Positions 1 to 11,402 of a stretch of DNA of 64,000 bases are shown here, piece by piece. Every line of letters starts with the position of its first letter. Position 1 is the first letter of the stretch. The position numbers were made by a program, and so were the translations under genes. The notes beneath the pieces are model-generated. The model searched no databases. It had not been told where the DNA came from and worked only from the letters and a program-made list of their open reading frames with translations. The DNA is from Amblyomma americanum (lineage: Eukaryota > Arthropoda > Arachnida > Ixodida > Ixodidae). The DNA lies in the NCBI RefSeq assembly GCF_052857255.1, contig NC_135505.1:58381149-58445148 (forward strand), read 5' to 3'.

Positions 1-708
1 TCGTCTTTAGTTTATGTCCTCTATGTAGGTATGGTTTGTCGTTCATTGTCACAGGGAAACGTAACTAAGATTAAACAGAATTTACAGCCAAGAAACTTTG
101 TAACCGTATAAGCGCACTGTATGCTAATGGACGCCAGATGAAGTTTGGTTCTCAGGAAATCTAAAACTACTTGCTCTGTCTTCGAAGCCGGCTTATGAGC
201 ATCAATGTGAGGTAGGCCAAAAACTACCAGATTATGCTGGATGGTTTTTCTGAAGGTCTGCTAGTTTATCGCCAGGAGTAGCAGCAGCAGTGTGATCTTA
301 TAGCGGCTGTTCCTTAAAGGTGTTTAAAGAAAGACGTATTTCTGCAGCATTTTTAATCTTAATATGCAGAGAAAGAATATGCGTATTTAAACCTGGTACA
401 TCTATTTTGTGATTATTCAGCGTGGCCTCGATTGAAGAGAGCTTCGTTAAAATATCACGCTGCCCACTTATCAGATCCCAGAGTTCCTCGGCATTGGTTT
501 CGCCCGGGTTCATTTCTATACCACCGGCATACAATAAAAGCAGATAAAAGTAAAACGCAGCGCTACGTAGCAAGCGCAAAGGGCGTTTAGCATGCACACT
601 TATCGCACGAGCACGTTCAGAGCGTTGATTAGACGCCGCAACAGAAGCCGACTGGGACGAAACCGCAGAGCAATTATCTCCAATTTGAAACAGCATGAAA
701 AGACACAA
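1..708 (-). pseudogene. LINE ORF1-like fragment with 2A-like relic, runs off left edge
   Basis: The minus-strand frame from 708 to 298 has a basic N-terminal part, then a hydrophobic stretch and the motif GGIEMNPGE at residues 62-70. This matches the layout of 2A-like peptides (D-V/I-E-x-N-P-G-P) that precede the coiled-coil domain in some non-LTR retrotransposon proteins. The Asp is Gly and the final Pro is Glu, so ribosome skipping is probably lost. A heptad-like helical region follows at residues 72-125. After a frame change, the minus strand from about 243 to 30 reads NLVVFGLPHIDAHKP, then a segment resembling the RRM-like core of L1-type ORF1 proteins. No start is assured. This is a decayed RNA-binding ORF1 or ORF2 N-terminus whose continuation lies outside the window. 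The antisense frame at 592-951 is a shadow. Confidence 0.55.
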
Positions 709-839
709 ACCTGCCCCAAAATAAAAACATGGGTCAGGGCAAGAGCCATGCTGCCGGATCCACGCCCCGCAGTCCCTGCGCCGCCGCTATTTGTACGCAG
801 CAGTCGTCGGCGTCGCCGAACACAGCGCGTTGTTTTCAA

Positions 840-1179
840 CTTGAATCAAAGAGAAGGCCGTCATAGAAATGCCGATGCAGTCGACGAAGAACGAGCGTCA
901 GCGTTGGAAACATCTGAGCACACGTCGTGGAAAGAAACGCCCAGCACGTAGGATCGTACACGGCTGAAGGGGTTAGACTGAATATTGTTCAAAGTCATTC
1001 TGCGGACTACGCGAACATTGATTTACCTAGCGCAGTGAAGCTTGTCAATTAAAAAAATAAAGGTGCTGCATTTCACAAACACGATCTAGACACAAGGCTT
1101 TAGTGCTGCCATGACGTCATGACGTGGAACCGGCACTGTGAGACCAATGCAGATGTTCTAGAGAAAAGGGAAGATTGTT
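840..1179. other. No recognisable gene
   Basis: No supported coding or RNA feature. A palindromic TGACGTCA (CRE-like octamer) lies at 1112-1119; without a gene nearby it has no assigned role. Confidence 0.4.
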
Positions 1180-1420
1180 CTTTTAGGAGCGTTAGCTCTT
1201 ATTCATTACGGTAATCGATTTCTCTGGGTCTGCTACGACCTCCCTTCGGCGTGAAATTTTCCAAGTCCGATGAATTCAAGATCGGGCGGCACCCATAGTA
1301 AATCCCCATAGCAACCCAATTGGTGACGTCATTATATCGAATTAGTGAGGTGCGTTTTATGATTCAGCGCAGAGGATCATGGGAATATCGTCTGCTACTG
1401 CTACTTCCGGTTACGTATTT
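1180..1420 (+). repeat. Dispersed repeat, copy 1 (pair with 59230-59545)
   Basis: The 15-mer GAGCGTTAGCTCTTA at 1187-1201 recurs as its exact reverse complement at 59528-59542. Reading 59545 downwards, similarity continues for about 65 bases and includes GGGTCTTCTACCACC against GGGTCTGCTACGACC here. Both copies also carry TGACGTCA-type octamers further along. The repeat is non-coding, its ends are not defined and its class is unknown. Confidence 0.45.
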
Positions 1421-2459
1421 TTCCCTCTTCGGGATGGTTTCACAGCAGTCGCTAAGTTAATATTACTCCTTACACTAAGTTTTTTCCATTCACACACCAC
1501 TTATTGTATTGCATGATGAAAGACAAACGGGACATTGACTCTGCTATGCGTCGTCCTATTTTATCGCACGAAATGTCCACAAAATTATATAAATGATAGG
1601 AGGCTTTCTATGCGTATACTATACGATTTGTCGAGACTGGCTGTGTGCACAATGACATGTATGGATAGCTCGCTAGCCCACTTGCGGCTCTCACATGCTT
1701 AAAGGAAAATACATCTGTCGCCTGCTTAACTGCGCACGTTTCAGCCCTTCGCTGCCATTGTAGTGCGGCAAAAAAACAAATACATAATGACCAAAGCGTT
1801 CAACAAGTTAAACTGACTGCACTGCACACGCAGAGCAGACAGCCTACTGAGGCACATTGTAACCACGACAAAACACACCTACCTTTCGTTTCTGTCAATT
1901 TCTAGGCTCAGGACGCGTGCATAAGCTGCACGCGCAGATCTTAAGGTGCTGCTGTGCAATAATCGGTGTCGCAGCAGAAATAAATGAGTGAATAAACGAT
2001 GCACGCATGCACGGCCTTTGCTATGCAAAAGACGGCGCGTACAGTACGAGGAATTTGAAACCGTAAGTAGCTGACACACGATTTTTTCCTGGTTCTTTGC
2101 GTCCTGTACGCAAGCGAACCTCACCCTTGGTGATGTCTTGATGATTTCACTGATTTTGGTGGCGTCACAATTAACTAGCCTCGGGACTATATTTATTCGC
2201 TCATAACTCCGTAATTCATGAGGGCATTATAAAACGAATTTGATATTTGGAATCGTCTAGACGAGTAGACTACGTTAGGCACCACTATTGACTAATGAAG
2301 TTAATATATAGTTATGGTTGAGCCTGAATTTACCTCCTTCTAATAAATAACCGCAGACGTCTTGAACTAACTAATGGCATATTCGAAACGGGCTCCATGA
2401 GTACAGCATGTTAGACATTATTATCGCCTAATTAGGTTAATATTTAGTTACGGTTAGGC
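1421..2459. other. No recognisable gene
   Basis: AT-rich sequence with only short unsupported frames. A weak direct repeat (TTAATAT...TTAGTTA with TGAGCCT or TTAGGCTT) occurs near 2300 and 2440. Confidence 0.4.
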
Positions 2460-2956
2460 TTAACATGGCGACTCTGACTTCAGCGTTCGGCAGCCCACAA
2501 GGCGGTAGGCGCCCGCTCGCCGTGAGGTTTGGAAAATCAGCCTAATCACGTGGTAATACATCGCATGGACGATAGATAGCGCTACCAAATACCTAACGCT
2601 CGTCACTTCTACATCTTCCAGATGGTGGCGGCATAATTTTGCTCCATCAGAAATTTTACTCGTACGCGCCGAATCTGCTTTGTAAAAGTAATTTGTGAAA
2701 GCAAGCAACACTTTTGCAGGCTTTGTGTCGAGCTGAATGTTTTTATGGTTTCTTGGCTTCCATGTGTTCTGCGAACCCAGCACGCACCAAACAACCCCAG
2801 CTGGTCTCCGTAAATCCGGAGTCGTTCACTCCGGCGTCCCTCATCTATGTTTCTTCTGGACAGTAAACACCGGACCTGTGATCGGCCGGTGGGCTTCTCG
2901 TTGGAATAAAAAATGAGTGTCAATAAATCACTACAGGCAATTCCAACGTTTTTCAC
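2460..2956 (-). pseudogene. Possible Harbinger-type (DDE_Tnp_4) transposase C-terminal remnant
   Basis: The minus-strand frame 2783-2460 reads LGSQNTWKPRNHKNIQLD, then KPAKVLLAFTNYFYK. This resembles the C-terminal helix region of DDE_Tnp_4 transposases, which typically read FGILA..WR...R.I.L....V..VVLA...LHNY. An overlapping frame (2956-2609) covers the upstream part. There is no catalytic DDE triad in view and no terminal inverted repeats were found. This is inference from a short match and could be chance; a profile search against PF13359 would decide. Confidence 0.3.
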
Positions 2957-4658
2957 TTAACCCCGAAATAGTGGCGATGGCTGCATTAAAATGTGTTTTG
3001 TTTTCATTTAGAGACCGCCTTCCGGATCCACTTGCCAATTATATTTTTTGACTCCACAGCACATTCTCAGGACGAAAGTTCAGACGATGCATTGTGAACA
3101 GCGCTGAATATAGACATTTATACTTTTCTGTGGTGGTACAAGCAGAAATAAACGCCAGCAGAGAAAGGCTACCGATAAGGAAAACTCATTGCACAAATAA
3201 TTTCGCTATTGAACGAAAGCTCGGAGTCGGCTGCACTGGCATGGAGATTTCAGATACGTTAAGAAAACACTTTGGCGATGCGGTTCCTGATCAAGTTATT
3301 TTAAATACTTCGGCTGATAACGCGACAGTAACTGTTCATTCGTAGACGCAGAATTTGTTTTACCCAAGATACGTGAAATTATGGCTGCTGTTCGCATTTC
3401 TCTCCAGTGCCCTTTTACTAAGGTGGTGGATAAAAATCTCTGTAGAGTCGTCCGTGATGACTTCAACCACATTTTCGTACCATTCAGGTAAAAGCGCGAT
3501 CACAATAAATTCTAACAGCGGAGCGCGTGGGCGCTGCGTTGTCCACGCAGCTTTCCATCGGGATAGTACACACTGACATTGCAGTTTTTCAAGTACCAGC
3601 TAGCCTAGGCACGTTGCGACGCTCTAAGAACGCGAAAATATTTTTTCACAAATCACCTAACGACTCCAACACTATTATGCAGCTTGGGCGAAAGCCTAAT
3701 TAGGTCATATTGCTTTGCATATCCCTCATAATGCTACAAAAAGAGGCGTGCCACTATTGAACCTGTTCGACTACTGTCACTATTGAATTTCTTTTAAAAA
3801 TTCAGCGAATCCAGTGTGTGGTAAGATCCTCGTCTCTTAGAAATAAAAAAAAATGTGAAACACGCTTCAGTGGGAATAGTCTATCACAATGGGACTCAAT
3901 ACTTGCTCGGTATAATGGAAAAGCCGCACAGTCTTAATAAGGCACGCGCCCTTGCAGAAAACACTGGAAATCCCGCTCGAGGAAAAATTGGCAGTGGCTT
4001 AGCTCGGCTATTCCATGTTATACGTAGCGAGAAAGTGATCTCTCAATACCTCCGCTAAACCGTGGTCGGACTCTCCTTTTTGTCGCCCATGCGAAACGAC
4101 TGTGATACGCCCGCCATGTCACCTCCACCCTTACAAATGATGTCGGTCGCTCAAGTCAGAGTAATTTACGAAAGGTTAAAATTGTTTCTGAAACATGGAA
4201 AGGTTCTCATGGAATGTGATTAGCCTCAAACGAGTGCTGCGATAGCGTCTACCTTTTTCCGCCAAAGTTCCGCGCATTTCGTGTCGTTCACAGCGCTGCT
4301 CACAGGAACGGGACAGCTTTTAAAGCCTCCACTTGATGACGCAGGCTACGTCACACCATCCAGCGCTCCGTCCTTGTATTTAGGTGTGTGTTGATTTCAA
4401 GCCTCCAGAGTGCTTTCGACAATGCGGTGTTCAGTAAACCGCGATAAGGTCTAATATGCATTCATGCGATGAAGTTGATATACACGCTCAACGGGGCGCT
4501 TCGCTGTTACACAAGAAAAAAAATGAATTAAGCAGAGAGGCATGCGCGGAAACGATTCGCATTGTGTCAACTTCGTGATACTGTGCTACAGTTTTTCGCG
4601 CTTTGATGGTATAACCTTCATGATCCTTGAAATGTATTCTGTTGGGATGCATTTACTT
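2957..4658. other. No recognisable gene
   Basis: Short frames (3094-3345, 3355-3576 and 3855-4058) have no recognisable domain, splice context or codon signal. They are left unannotated. Confidence 0.4.
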
Positions 4659-4850
4659 TATCAATAAGGCGAAAGCCCTTCATGGCTCATGAGTGGCATG
4701 GGCGGAAGTTTTAGACAGAGGCTGTCCACAAATCTGCCGGCACGGACTTCCAATAATAACAAAAGAGTAAGAGAAGAAAATTTGCGTCTAGGTGGGAATC
4801 GAACCCGTGCCACCGGCGTGCGAGACGGGGACACTGCTTGCATTTTAAAC
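4659..4850 (-). mobile_element. tRNA-derived SINE-like element
   Basis: Read on the minus strand, the right-hand end contains GGTTCGATTCCC at about 4796-4807. This is a near-consensus RNA polymerase III B box, preceded by a tRNA-like arm (GTCTCGCACGCC). The left-hand end has the short palindromic segment AAGGCGAAAGCCCTTCATGG, which recurs at 11263-11284. The A box is degraded or missing. This fits a tRNA-derived SINE; the similar end at 11.26 kb supports a dispersed family. Confidence 0.55.
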
Positions 4851-4979
4851 ATAGTACTTATTACTGTTAAACAATGCTCTATGTACCTGAACTATGTACA
4901 AATTATGAAGAAAACAATCGAACAATGAATGAAAGGGCGCACTAGAAACGAGGTATTGAATTAAACACTAGGGGCGGTT

Positions 4980-5521
4980 GCCATCATCAACATCGTCGTC
5001 AGCCTTACTACACCCACTAAAGGGCAAACGCCTCTTTCATGTCTCTCCAATTAATCCGGTCCTTCGCCAGCTGTGCCCATCCTATGCCTGCGAACTTCTT
5101 AATGCCATTCTCCCACGTAACCTTCTGACGCCCTCTGCTACGCTTACCTTTTCTTGGAATGCACTCCGTTACAATCAAAGAAGATCGGTTATCTCGCCTT
5201 CACATTACATGTTCTGCCCAAGCCGATTGCTTCCTCTTCATTTTGACTAGGTAGTCATTAACCCTTGTTTGATCCGTCACCAACTCTGCCCGCTTCCGGT
5301 CTCTTAATGTTGCACCTATCATTTTTCTTTCTATTACTCGCTGCGTTCTTCTTAACTTAAACTGAGCCATTTTCGTTAGCCTTCACCTTTCTGCCTCGTA
5401 GGTGAGTGCCGGTAAGATACAGGTGTTGTACACTTTTCTCTTGAGGGATTGTCCTAAACTGCCATTCATGATCTGGGAGGACCTGCCATATGCGCTTCAC
5501 GCCATTGTTATCCTTCTAGAT
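4980..5521 (-). mobile_element. RTE-type LINE, 5'-truncated 3' end
   Basis: The minus strand reads the RTE reverse-transcriptase C-terminus: SQIMNGSLGQSLKRKVYN, then an LRRTQRVIERKMIGATLRDR segment, then GWAQLAKDRINWRDM. The family is the same as the RTE at 12.7-15.8 kb, which carries SLKRKVYN, RAMQRNMIGVTLRD and VNDILVE in the same order. It ends with a GATGATG-type simple tail at 4983-5000, as RTE elements usually do. Several stops are present. The copy begins abruptly near 5521, consistent with 5' truncation on insertion. The plus-strand frame at 4978-5250 is its antisense shadow. Confidence 0.85.
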
Positions 5522-7084
5522 ATTTTCCTCTGTTGATGATCATTCTGCTGAAGTGGTATTTTTTAGAAATAACCTTTTCATTGACGCCTTTGTGATGCTG
5601 CAGAAATTATTAGCCATTGTTTCATCGATTGAAAACATGCTATACTCTTTTGGGATATCTTGCAACGAACATCGAAAATAAGAATTAATTTGAAATCGCA
5701 TTCTCTGAGTTATCTCACTGCACTGTCATTTGTTAAACTTTAGACATGTCCTCTCTGATTGGACTACACAGTCTCTGGAAAACGCGCATGAGAGACAGGG
5801 ATGCTGCCGCGTCTAGTGAATTCGCGGTTCTTAAAAGCATGTCTTCGAGATCTGTACTGAGGCCTACATTAGTAATTGGTAATGATGTCGTAATCAAGCG
5901 AGTAACAAATTTCCTCAGTGTCCGGTAAATTTCCTCCATGCTTGGCGTGCGGTCGCAGCACCATCACGCCGCACCCACTGAAAAGCACTGAAAACGGGCA
6001 GTGCGATACTGACTGTACGGCACTGCTCCATCAGCATTTTCTTAACGTAGGTACAGTTTTATGAGTTTTTCTCCTGCCATGGCATGACATCATGAAAATG
6101 AGACATTCATCGTCTTGGTGGCAATTTCGTCTTTTCTTTCGCTACACCTGTTACAGTTGCTTTTCGAAATTTATTCAGCTTCTCGATCAGAATATGTGAC
6201 AATTCAACATACTACATCAACATCGTCGTCTTTGCTTTCTCTTCCCTTAAAGCTACTCAGCAATATATTTACAACCTCAATGCACTGAAAGAAAGAATTT
6301 ACTGCTCCATCCCACACAATCCGCCCGAGTTGATCTTTCCCAAATGATCCGTGAGTAAGAGTGCATAATAAATATATGCATTCTTTTTTTAAAAAAGCCA
6401 TCAACGAGGGGAACTATTTCCCGGAAGAGATTGTCTCCGCATTGCCATCTTGCTCAATGAATATCAGTTACAGATTATTCTTTACTCCGGTCAGTGATGG
6501 CTTCATTTCATGATCACCATGCCTGACCGGGCGGATGTCCATCGAACTCTATTGTCACCCTGCTTTCACAATATTCTAGCGAAATTTATTCATTTAAGTG
6601 TCATGTAAAGTCTCCTTGTGGTTAATCTGCGCATTGTGACAACAGCTGTATTTTATAAATAATAAAGTCTGGTCTGTATTACCAACACCGGCTACAAATC
6701 TAGTTGCGATCGGGCACCTACATGTAATAGATAGAAACTGAAGTTTGGCAATTTTGTTAATCACTGTAGTAGTCAACATGATTCTCCTGTTTTCTGACAT
6801 CCCCCAACACTTAATCTACAGCGCCGCAAAATGCTTCACTTTGCCTCAATGCCCTTATCATTAGATATTATTTGCCGGTTTCCCTGAAAACCTGGCACAA
6901 ACCTTTAAAAAAAATGAGTGGCCGACATTCTTGATCACATCGTGTATGCATCTAAAATTCATCTAAAATTTTACAAAATTTCGAAGATTTTTTAGGCATA
7001 GCGTTGCCAGCGGTAGTACATCTGAAAACAGCTAAGACGTGCTAACTGGCAGGCTGCTTTACTCATAATTTAATAAAGAAGTCT
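5522..7084. other. No recognisable gene
   Basis: AT-rich and non-coding as far as can be seen. Frames at 5733-5939, 6204-6404 and 6594-6800 are short and match nothing I recognise. Confidence 0.4.
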
Positions 7085-8300
7085 CTAACTATGACTGTTA
7101 GTATCGGGGGGGGGGGGAATCCGACTGTGCGGCCTGCTCGTGGCCCCCCCCCCCCCTGCCACCGGATACGGGTCGGTGTAATTTCGGCTACTAGGCTTTG
7201 TTTCGGTGCAACGCCAGCGGTGGGGATGGGCTTGGCCGGGCCCGTCCTCTGGGGATGCAAAACCCCATGGGAGTGGCAGCGACTCCCAAGCGACTGTGTG
7301 GGCCAGTCGCGCACGTGAGGTCCGATGCCTGTGCGGAGGCATGCCTGGTTTCACAATCAGGTTGGACTCACGAAATTTGGTTCGAAAAGCGCTCGAAAAT
7401 CAAAAGGCCTCTGCACGTGGGGGCGTGCGTGGCTACCGGCTGGCGCGTCGGTTTCTGGTCACGGAGGGGCCAGGTCCGAAGAAGGGGGGGGGGGGGGGGG
7501 GGGTTCAGCAGAAGGGCTCCTCGGGAGCGCTGTCCTCGGGCAAGCAGCCAGGGATGGCTGACCGCGGGGCCGTGAGGCCAGAGCGCGGGACGCCGAGGTA
7601 CAGGGGACCTTAGTACGACCGATGCGAAAACATGTGGATGTTGTGGAGTAGCGGTGGAGTAGGCCCGGGTTATCTCACCCTAGGCCAGGTTCTTGGCTTG
7701 TGGCCTGGTCAGCCCGGCCCTGAACACTCCCTACTCAGTAGGTGTGGAGCAAGCTAGGGGAGGAAATAAGTGCAAGAAGCACAGGTGGTACCCCGGGAGG
7801 CTAATTTCATTGGCTGGATCCACCACACATACTTCCGGAGTCTGAAAAACCGCGAAAAGCACTTGACGGTTAGTAGCTGGGCAGCGTTTCGCAAGTCCGA
7901 ACCGGACCCCTAAAGTCGTGGAGGAGCCCGAGGCAGCTGCCCCTGTTAGGATTTCCTGTCTCCGAGTCGGAGCTATTGCGTCGTTCGGTGGTCGGGCATC
8001 CCGTGAGTGGAGCCGCACCACTGGTCAACATCTCACGCCCTCCTTGTTCTGGCCAGACAGGAGTCGAGCAATGATAAAATGAGGGTCAATGTCTAGCTGT
8101 CCCCAGTTCCCATCCCATTACCCATAACCCTTCCCTCATTCCCATTCCCACAACCTATGTCTCACCCCTTCCGCTACGTCCCAGGGGAGATCACGGGAGT
8201 CTCCCCGGGCCCGCTCCCCCGGCTGTGGGTCGCTTAGTAGCATCCCCCCCCCTCATTTTTCTTATTTTCCCACCTACGGGTGGCAAAAGCACAACATTGC
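7085..8300 (+). repeat. GC-rich block with long G and C runs, probable dispersed-element 5' region
   Basis: This block is sharply more GC-rich than both flanks. It carries a G run near 7107-7119, a C run near 7145-7157, a G run of about 20 near 7486-7503, and C-rich repeats of the CCCATTCCCA type near 8105-8160. Overlapping frames in several registers (7198-7613) have no recognised domain and are probably compositional. The composition and tail-like CCCATTCC repeats suggest the 5' UTR of a retrotransposon, but no coding partner follows. It does not look like rDNA: none of the conserved 18S or 28S core words were seen. Confidence 0.35.
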
Positions 8301-9275
8301 CTTCGGGCCTTTTTATTTATATTACAATTGGGTGAAGCCTGTTATACTTAAGTGGCACAGGCAGGGGCCTATTGGTTTACATTCTTTTTTGGCTGCCCCA
8401 CCCTATTTTTTTAGTATCGTTAATTACTGAACGACGTGAAGCCTACGGTAGCAATATTCCGAGCAGTTTTTAGCATTTCAAAAGCGTGGTTACGCGTGGC
8501 GCTGTGGCCCCCAAAAATTCTGCTATTTTGACGAGTTACGTGCACAGGAGAGGTATTTTTGCCTGCAAGGTTCTGGAAAGCACATGTGTTTTGGCGTAAT
8601 GTACCCAAAATATGTTGGGCCACAACGCCCAGAGGAATTACGTTCTCGAAATTTAAAAAAAACAACAGATATGGATGCAACTTGCCGTAGCCAACACACC
8701 ACTAGGTATTTAACGAGCCTAAAGGTAATAGCTAGAACATGCTCCGCTGAATGTTAATTAATCGGCCTGTCAGTTCTTACGTCTAAACTCTTTTTCTGTG
8801 CTACCACGCTGACAATGCTATGCCAAACAAATTGGCTCTTCTAGCTCAAAACCTTACTTTGAAAACTTGCGTAAGTATCAGGTTAAGCACACTGTACACC
8901 ACACGCGGGTAGTCCGCAAAACCTGTTTGGCGCGGAGAAAATGGATTGAACATCGAAAGAAGGTTTCTGATTTGCTGTTTCAGGCGAATAAGACCGCATT
9001 AAGCAAGACCGCGAATTTCTTCATTATGTCCACTGGTCTCTAACCAAGAGGAGAGAGGTAGCAATTCGCGTTGGCGGTTTTTTGACTCGCTACTGTAGCG
9101 CAATTTGTTTTGGAGCTTACTGCTTCCGCTGTGTAACCAACCAGCCCTCTATATACTGAAGCCGATAAAGAAGGATTTTGCATGTCGCCTCGTGCTCAGC
9201 ATGCGTTACTTCATGGCAATTGCGCAAATGCGCATTTCACGTATTTTTGATCTCAAAAACGTCGTTAAGAACAAC
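8301..9275. other. No recognisable gene
   Basis: No coding, RNA or repeat signal that I can support. Confidence 0.4.
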
Positions 9276-9465
9276 GAGCAGGCCTAGTTGGTTCCTTTTT
9301 ACCAAAACAAGCATAATACCGGTGCGAGGAGACAAACGAATGCAATGCATGGTGTGCAGACACTACAAACGCTAGATCTCAACGGGAATGTAGTCCAGCT
9401 TTTCTGGTGCCTACACTTCCTGCGCTTGTCTTGCCTTTGTCCCACCTTTTTGCGCCGTTCACCCA
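9276..9465 (-). repeat. PLE-terminus-like unit (see 13830, 60194, 63551)
   Basis: On the minus strand this reads AACCAACTAGGCCTGCTC at its inner end. The plus strand reads GCGCTTGTCTTGCC...TTTGCGCC near 9421-9457. The same words, AACCAACTAGCCCAG and GCGCTCGCGTGTTTTG, occur together at 63575-63655, and variants occur in the fold-backs at 13830-14046 and 60194-60353. This looks like a terminal or promoter piece of a Penelope-like element. The class is inferred. Confidence 0.35.
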
Positions 9466-9547
9466 TCATGATGATAAATATACCCTAATAGGAATTTTAC
9501 AAACAAATTTGAAGCTCCTCAATGAGGACGGCAATGATGACGCCATA

Positions 9548-10276
9548 CTAACCCATTGGTACAGAAGCAGCCGCATCTGCAGAACTTCCAGCCTGGGAAT
9601 CTGTCGTAGAATGCGGCGTTCCTTCCAAGCACTGGGCCTTTCCCTGTAGCTCCAACGACTGCCATAGGACACGGTCGGCGCTAAGCAATACCTCGAGGAT
9701 GCTTTCTTCCTGCACCGAACTGAGCTCCAACGCGTCGTAACCAAGAGCCGCGCGCAGAGCAACCATCACTGGCTCTTTCATGCCGACCCCCAGGTAGTGG
9801 ACGCCTAGAAGAGAACAGCTCGGCCGCATGAGCACGTACACAACACTGTGCTCCAGGGGCACATGCGCCCGCTCTTCGGTCAGCAAACAAGCGGTGATTG
9901 CATCATCATACGTTGTCCAAGCGAGCGTTGCATCGCGCTTGCGCAGCCGCAGCGAATCCGCCATGCGCGTCAAGATCGCGGCACACTCGTCGTTATCCGG
10001 TGCTGCCCTGAGCTGGTGAAGGCGCCAAAAGGTGTCACGGTGCCACCGCAGCAACCAGCAGCGCAGCCGAGCTATGCGTTGTAGACAGCAATCTTCTCGC
10101 GGCACCGTCCCCACAGCTTCGCAGATGACGCCGGGAATGAGATGTGGGGGCAAACCCCGCAGCGCCGGCACCCACGGGATACGCTCATATTCCAAGCGCC
10201 TTAATTTCTCTGTTGTGATTCCAAGGAGCAGGGAGTGCAGATTGGACACCTGCGCAGACACAGCCATAGATACCAT
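9548..10276 (-). CDS. Unidentified 242-residue protein, family copy 1
   Basis: This is an intact frame of 242 codons, from the ATG at 10276 to the stop at 9548. The family is not recognised. It is leucine-rich and probably helical. The most conserved part against the other copies is LEHSVVYVLMRPSCSLLGVH followed by VALRAALGYDAL (residues about 143-185). The C-terminal tail is rich in Ser, Ala and Gly. Copy 2 (24.72-25.45 kb) aligns along its whole length but is frameshifted, and copy 3 (38.0-38.5 kb) aligns in part. Shared protein-level segments between diverged copies argue this frame was once translated. Whether it still is remains open: the upstream zinc-ribbon-like part at 10541-10277 is in another frame. 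It could be a pseudogene that happens to keep its 3' exon open, or part of an uncatalogued mobile element. Confidence 0.5.
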   Translation of the reverse strand: MVSMAVSAQVSNLHSLLLGITTEKLRRLEYERIPWVPALRGLPPHLIPGVICEAVGTVPREDCCLQRIARLRCWLLRWHRDTFWRLHQLRAAPDNDECAAILTRMADSLRLRKRDATLAWTTYDDAITACLLTEERAHVPLEHSVVYVLMRPSCSLLGVHYLGVGMKEPVMVALRAALGYDALELSSVQEESILEVLLSADRVLWQSLELQGKAQCLEGTPHSTTDSQAGSSADAAASVPMG

Positions 10277-10536
10277 AGTGAAGCAAAGTTGCGGTGCTGA
10301 TGCTTCGACCCTCGGCTACCGTTCCTGTCCGAGTGGAAATGCACACCCTTTTCGATGAGTTAAAGAGCGAAAGCAGCTCACTGTCACTCTTATTGTTGCT
10401 GAGGGCAGCTTTCCGGGATGTTGCAAAGAATTTTACGCAAGATAAGCTTGTGACCGTACTTACACACCAGGGGCACTGAGTAGGCTGCAAGCTCGTGATA
10501 AAATAACGCAAAGGCATAATGCTCTTTCGGGCGATT
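10277..10536 (-). pseudogene. Upstream exon-like part of family copy 1 (CxxC motif)
   Basis: The minus strand begins after a good 3' splice-like site: a pyrimidine-containing tract, then ACTGCAG, with the exon starting at 10536. It reads LQPTQCPWCVS. Copy 2 has LQPTKCPWC-like coding followed by FTCRSKSCRKLF, and copy 3 has PAKCPYCVWNH. Copy 1 lost the second Cys pair and the frame does not run into the 242-codon frame, so this part is broken or needs a further intron. CxxC...CxxxxC suggests a zinc ribbon in the ancestral protein. Confidence 0.4.
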
Positions 10537-11261
10537 CTGCAGTTGTCATAAGAAAGATATTAAAGTACCTATCTGAAAAGAAGAAATGGTAACTATGGCG
10601 AAAAAAAGCAAATAAAATAAACAATACACTACGAACACGTTACAGGCGTTTGTCGCAGTCATTTTACGCCGTGAGTGTGCCTGTAATACTTATTTTTTTA
10701 TTGTGAGCATGCCAGTTTGGACATTGCACTGCCACTGGATTGCAGTAGTCGTGCGGTGAGAAAAGTAACCGACTCAAGACCAAATCTTTGCCGGTGGATC
10801 ACGCTGCAAACGTTTATGACAACTGCTACATGCGTTCGACGCTGTGGTTTTAAGTTGGCGCATCACTACAGCTGCATGAGACGATGCGCATGTTCCGGCT
10901 TTTGCCGTAATTATGGCAAGCACTTTTGGTAAAGCCCAGCGCGTTCCTCGGGGAGAAGCATCGGGTTTCTTGCTGTGTACAAGTGAAATGTGAGCATAAA
11001 GTGAAACATGCTTCTCAACAACATATTGAAGCTGGATGATTACATCGCGACAACTGCGGGGAATTTCGGGATGGCAGTTAGTGTGAGGCTACCGATTCGA
11101 TTCAAATCCCCAATCTGGCTGAAGGTTGCATTCTTTCTGAGAGCGAGGGGCAAGGCATTCTTATTTTCTCTTTTTCTTGTTCTCTTAACTTTTGCTTACT
11201 GATGTGCGTAATCAGCGCGGCCACGGCGTTCTACGCATGCATCAACGTATTGCTGAATAAT

Positions 11262-11345
11262 ATTAAGGCGAAAGCCTTTAATGGCTCATCGTTGTCCGTC
11301 CGTCCGTCCGTCTGTCCGCGAAATTTCTCACACAATGAGGCTATC
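11262..11345 (+). repeat. Short repeat end with (CCGT)n
   Basis: TTAAGGCGAAAGCCTTTAATGGCTCAT at 11262-11288 matches the SINE-like end at 4660-4686 and is followed by four to five CCGT units. It lies in copy 1 of the duplicated segment but is missing from copy 3, so it inserted after the duplication. Confidence 0.5.
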
Positions 11346-11402
11346 AATGGCACAATTGCTGTAACCCTTATACTGTTAGCAATTACCAAGTAATGGGCGA
11401 TA

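Noticed and set aside
592..951. 119-codon plus-strand frame rich in Arg
   Set aside because: Antisense to the LINE ORF1-like fragment for part of its length and no recognised domain.
4790..4850. Functional tRNA gene
   Set aside because: A good B box but no foldable acceptor stem or A box in place; fits a SINE.
4978..5250. 90-codon plus-strand frame
   Set aside because: Antisense of the RTE 3' end, which reads clearly on the minus strand.
7085..8300. rDNA fragment as explanation for the GC-rich block
   Set aside because: None of the universally conserved 18S or 28S core words were seen.
9828..10358. Overlapping plus-strand frames
   Set aside because: Antisense shadows of the 242-codon minus-strand frame.
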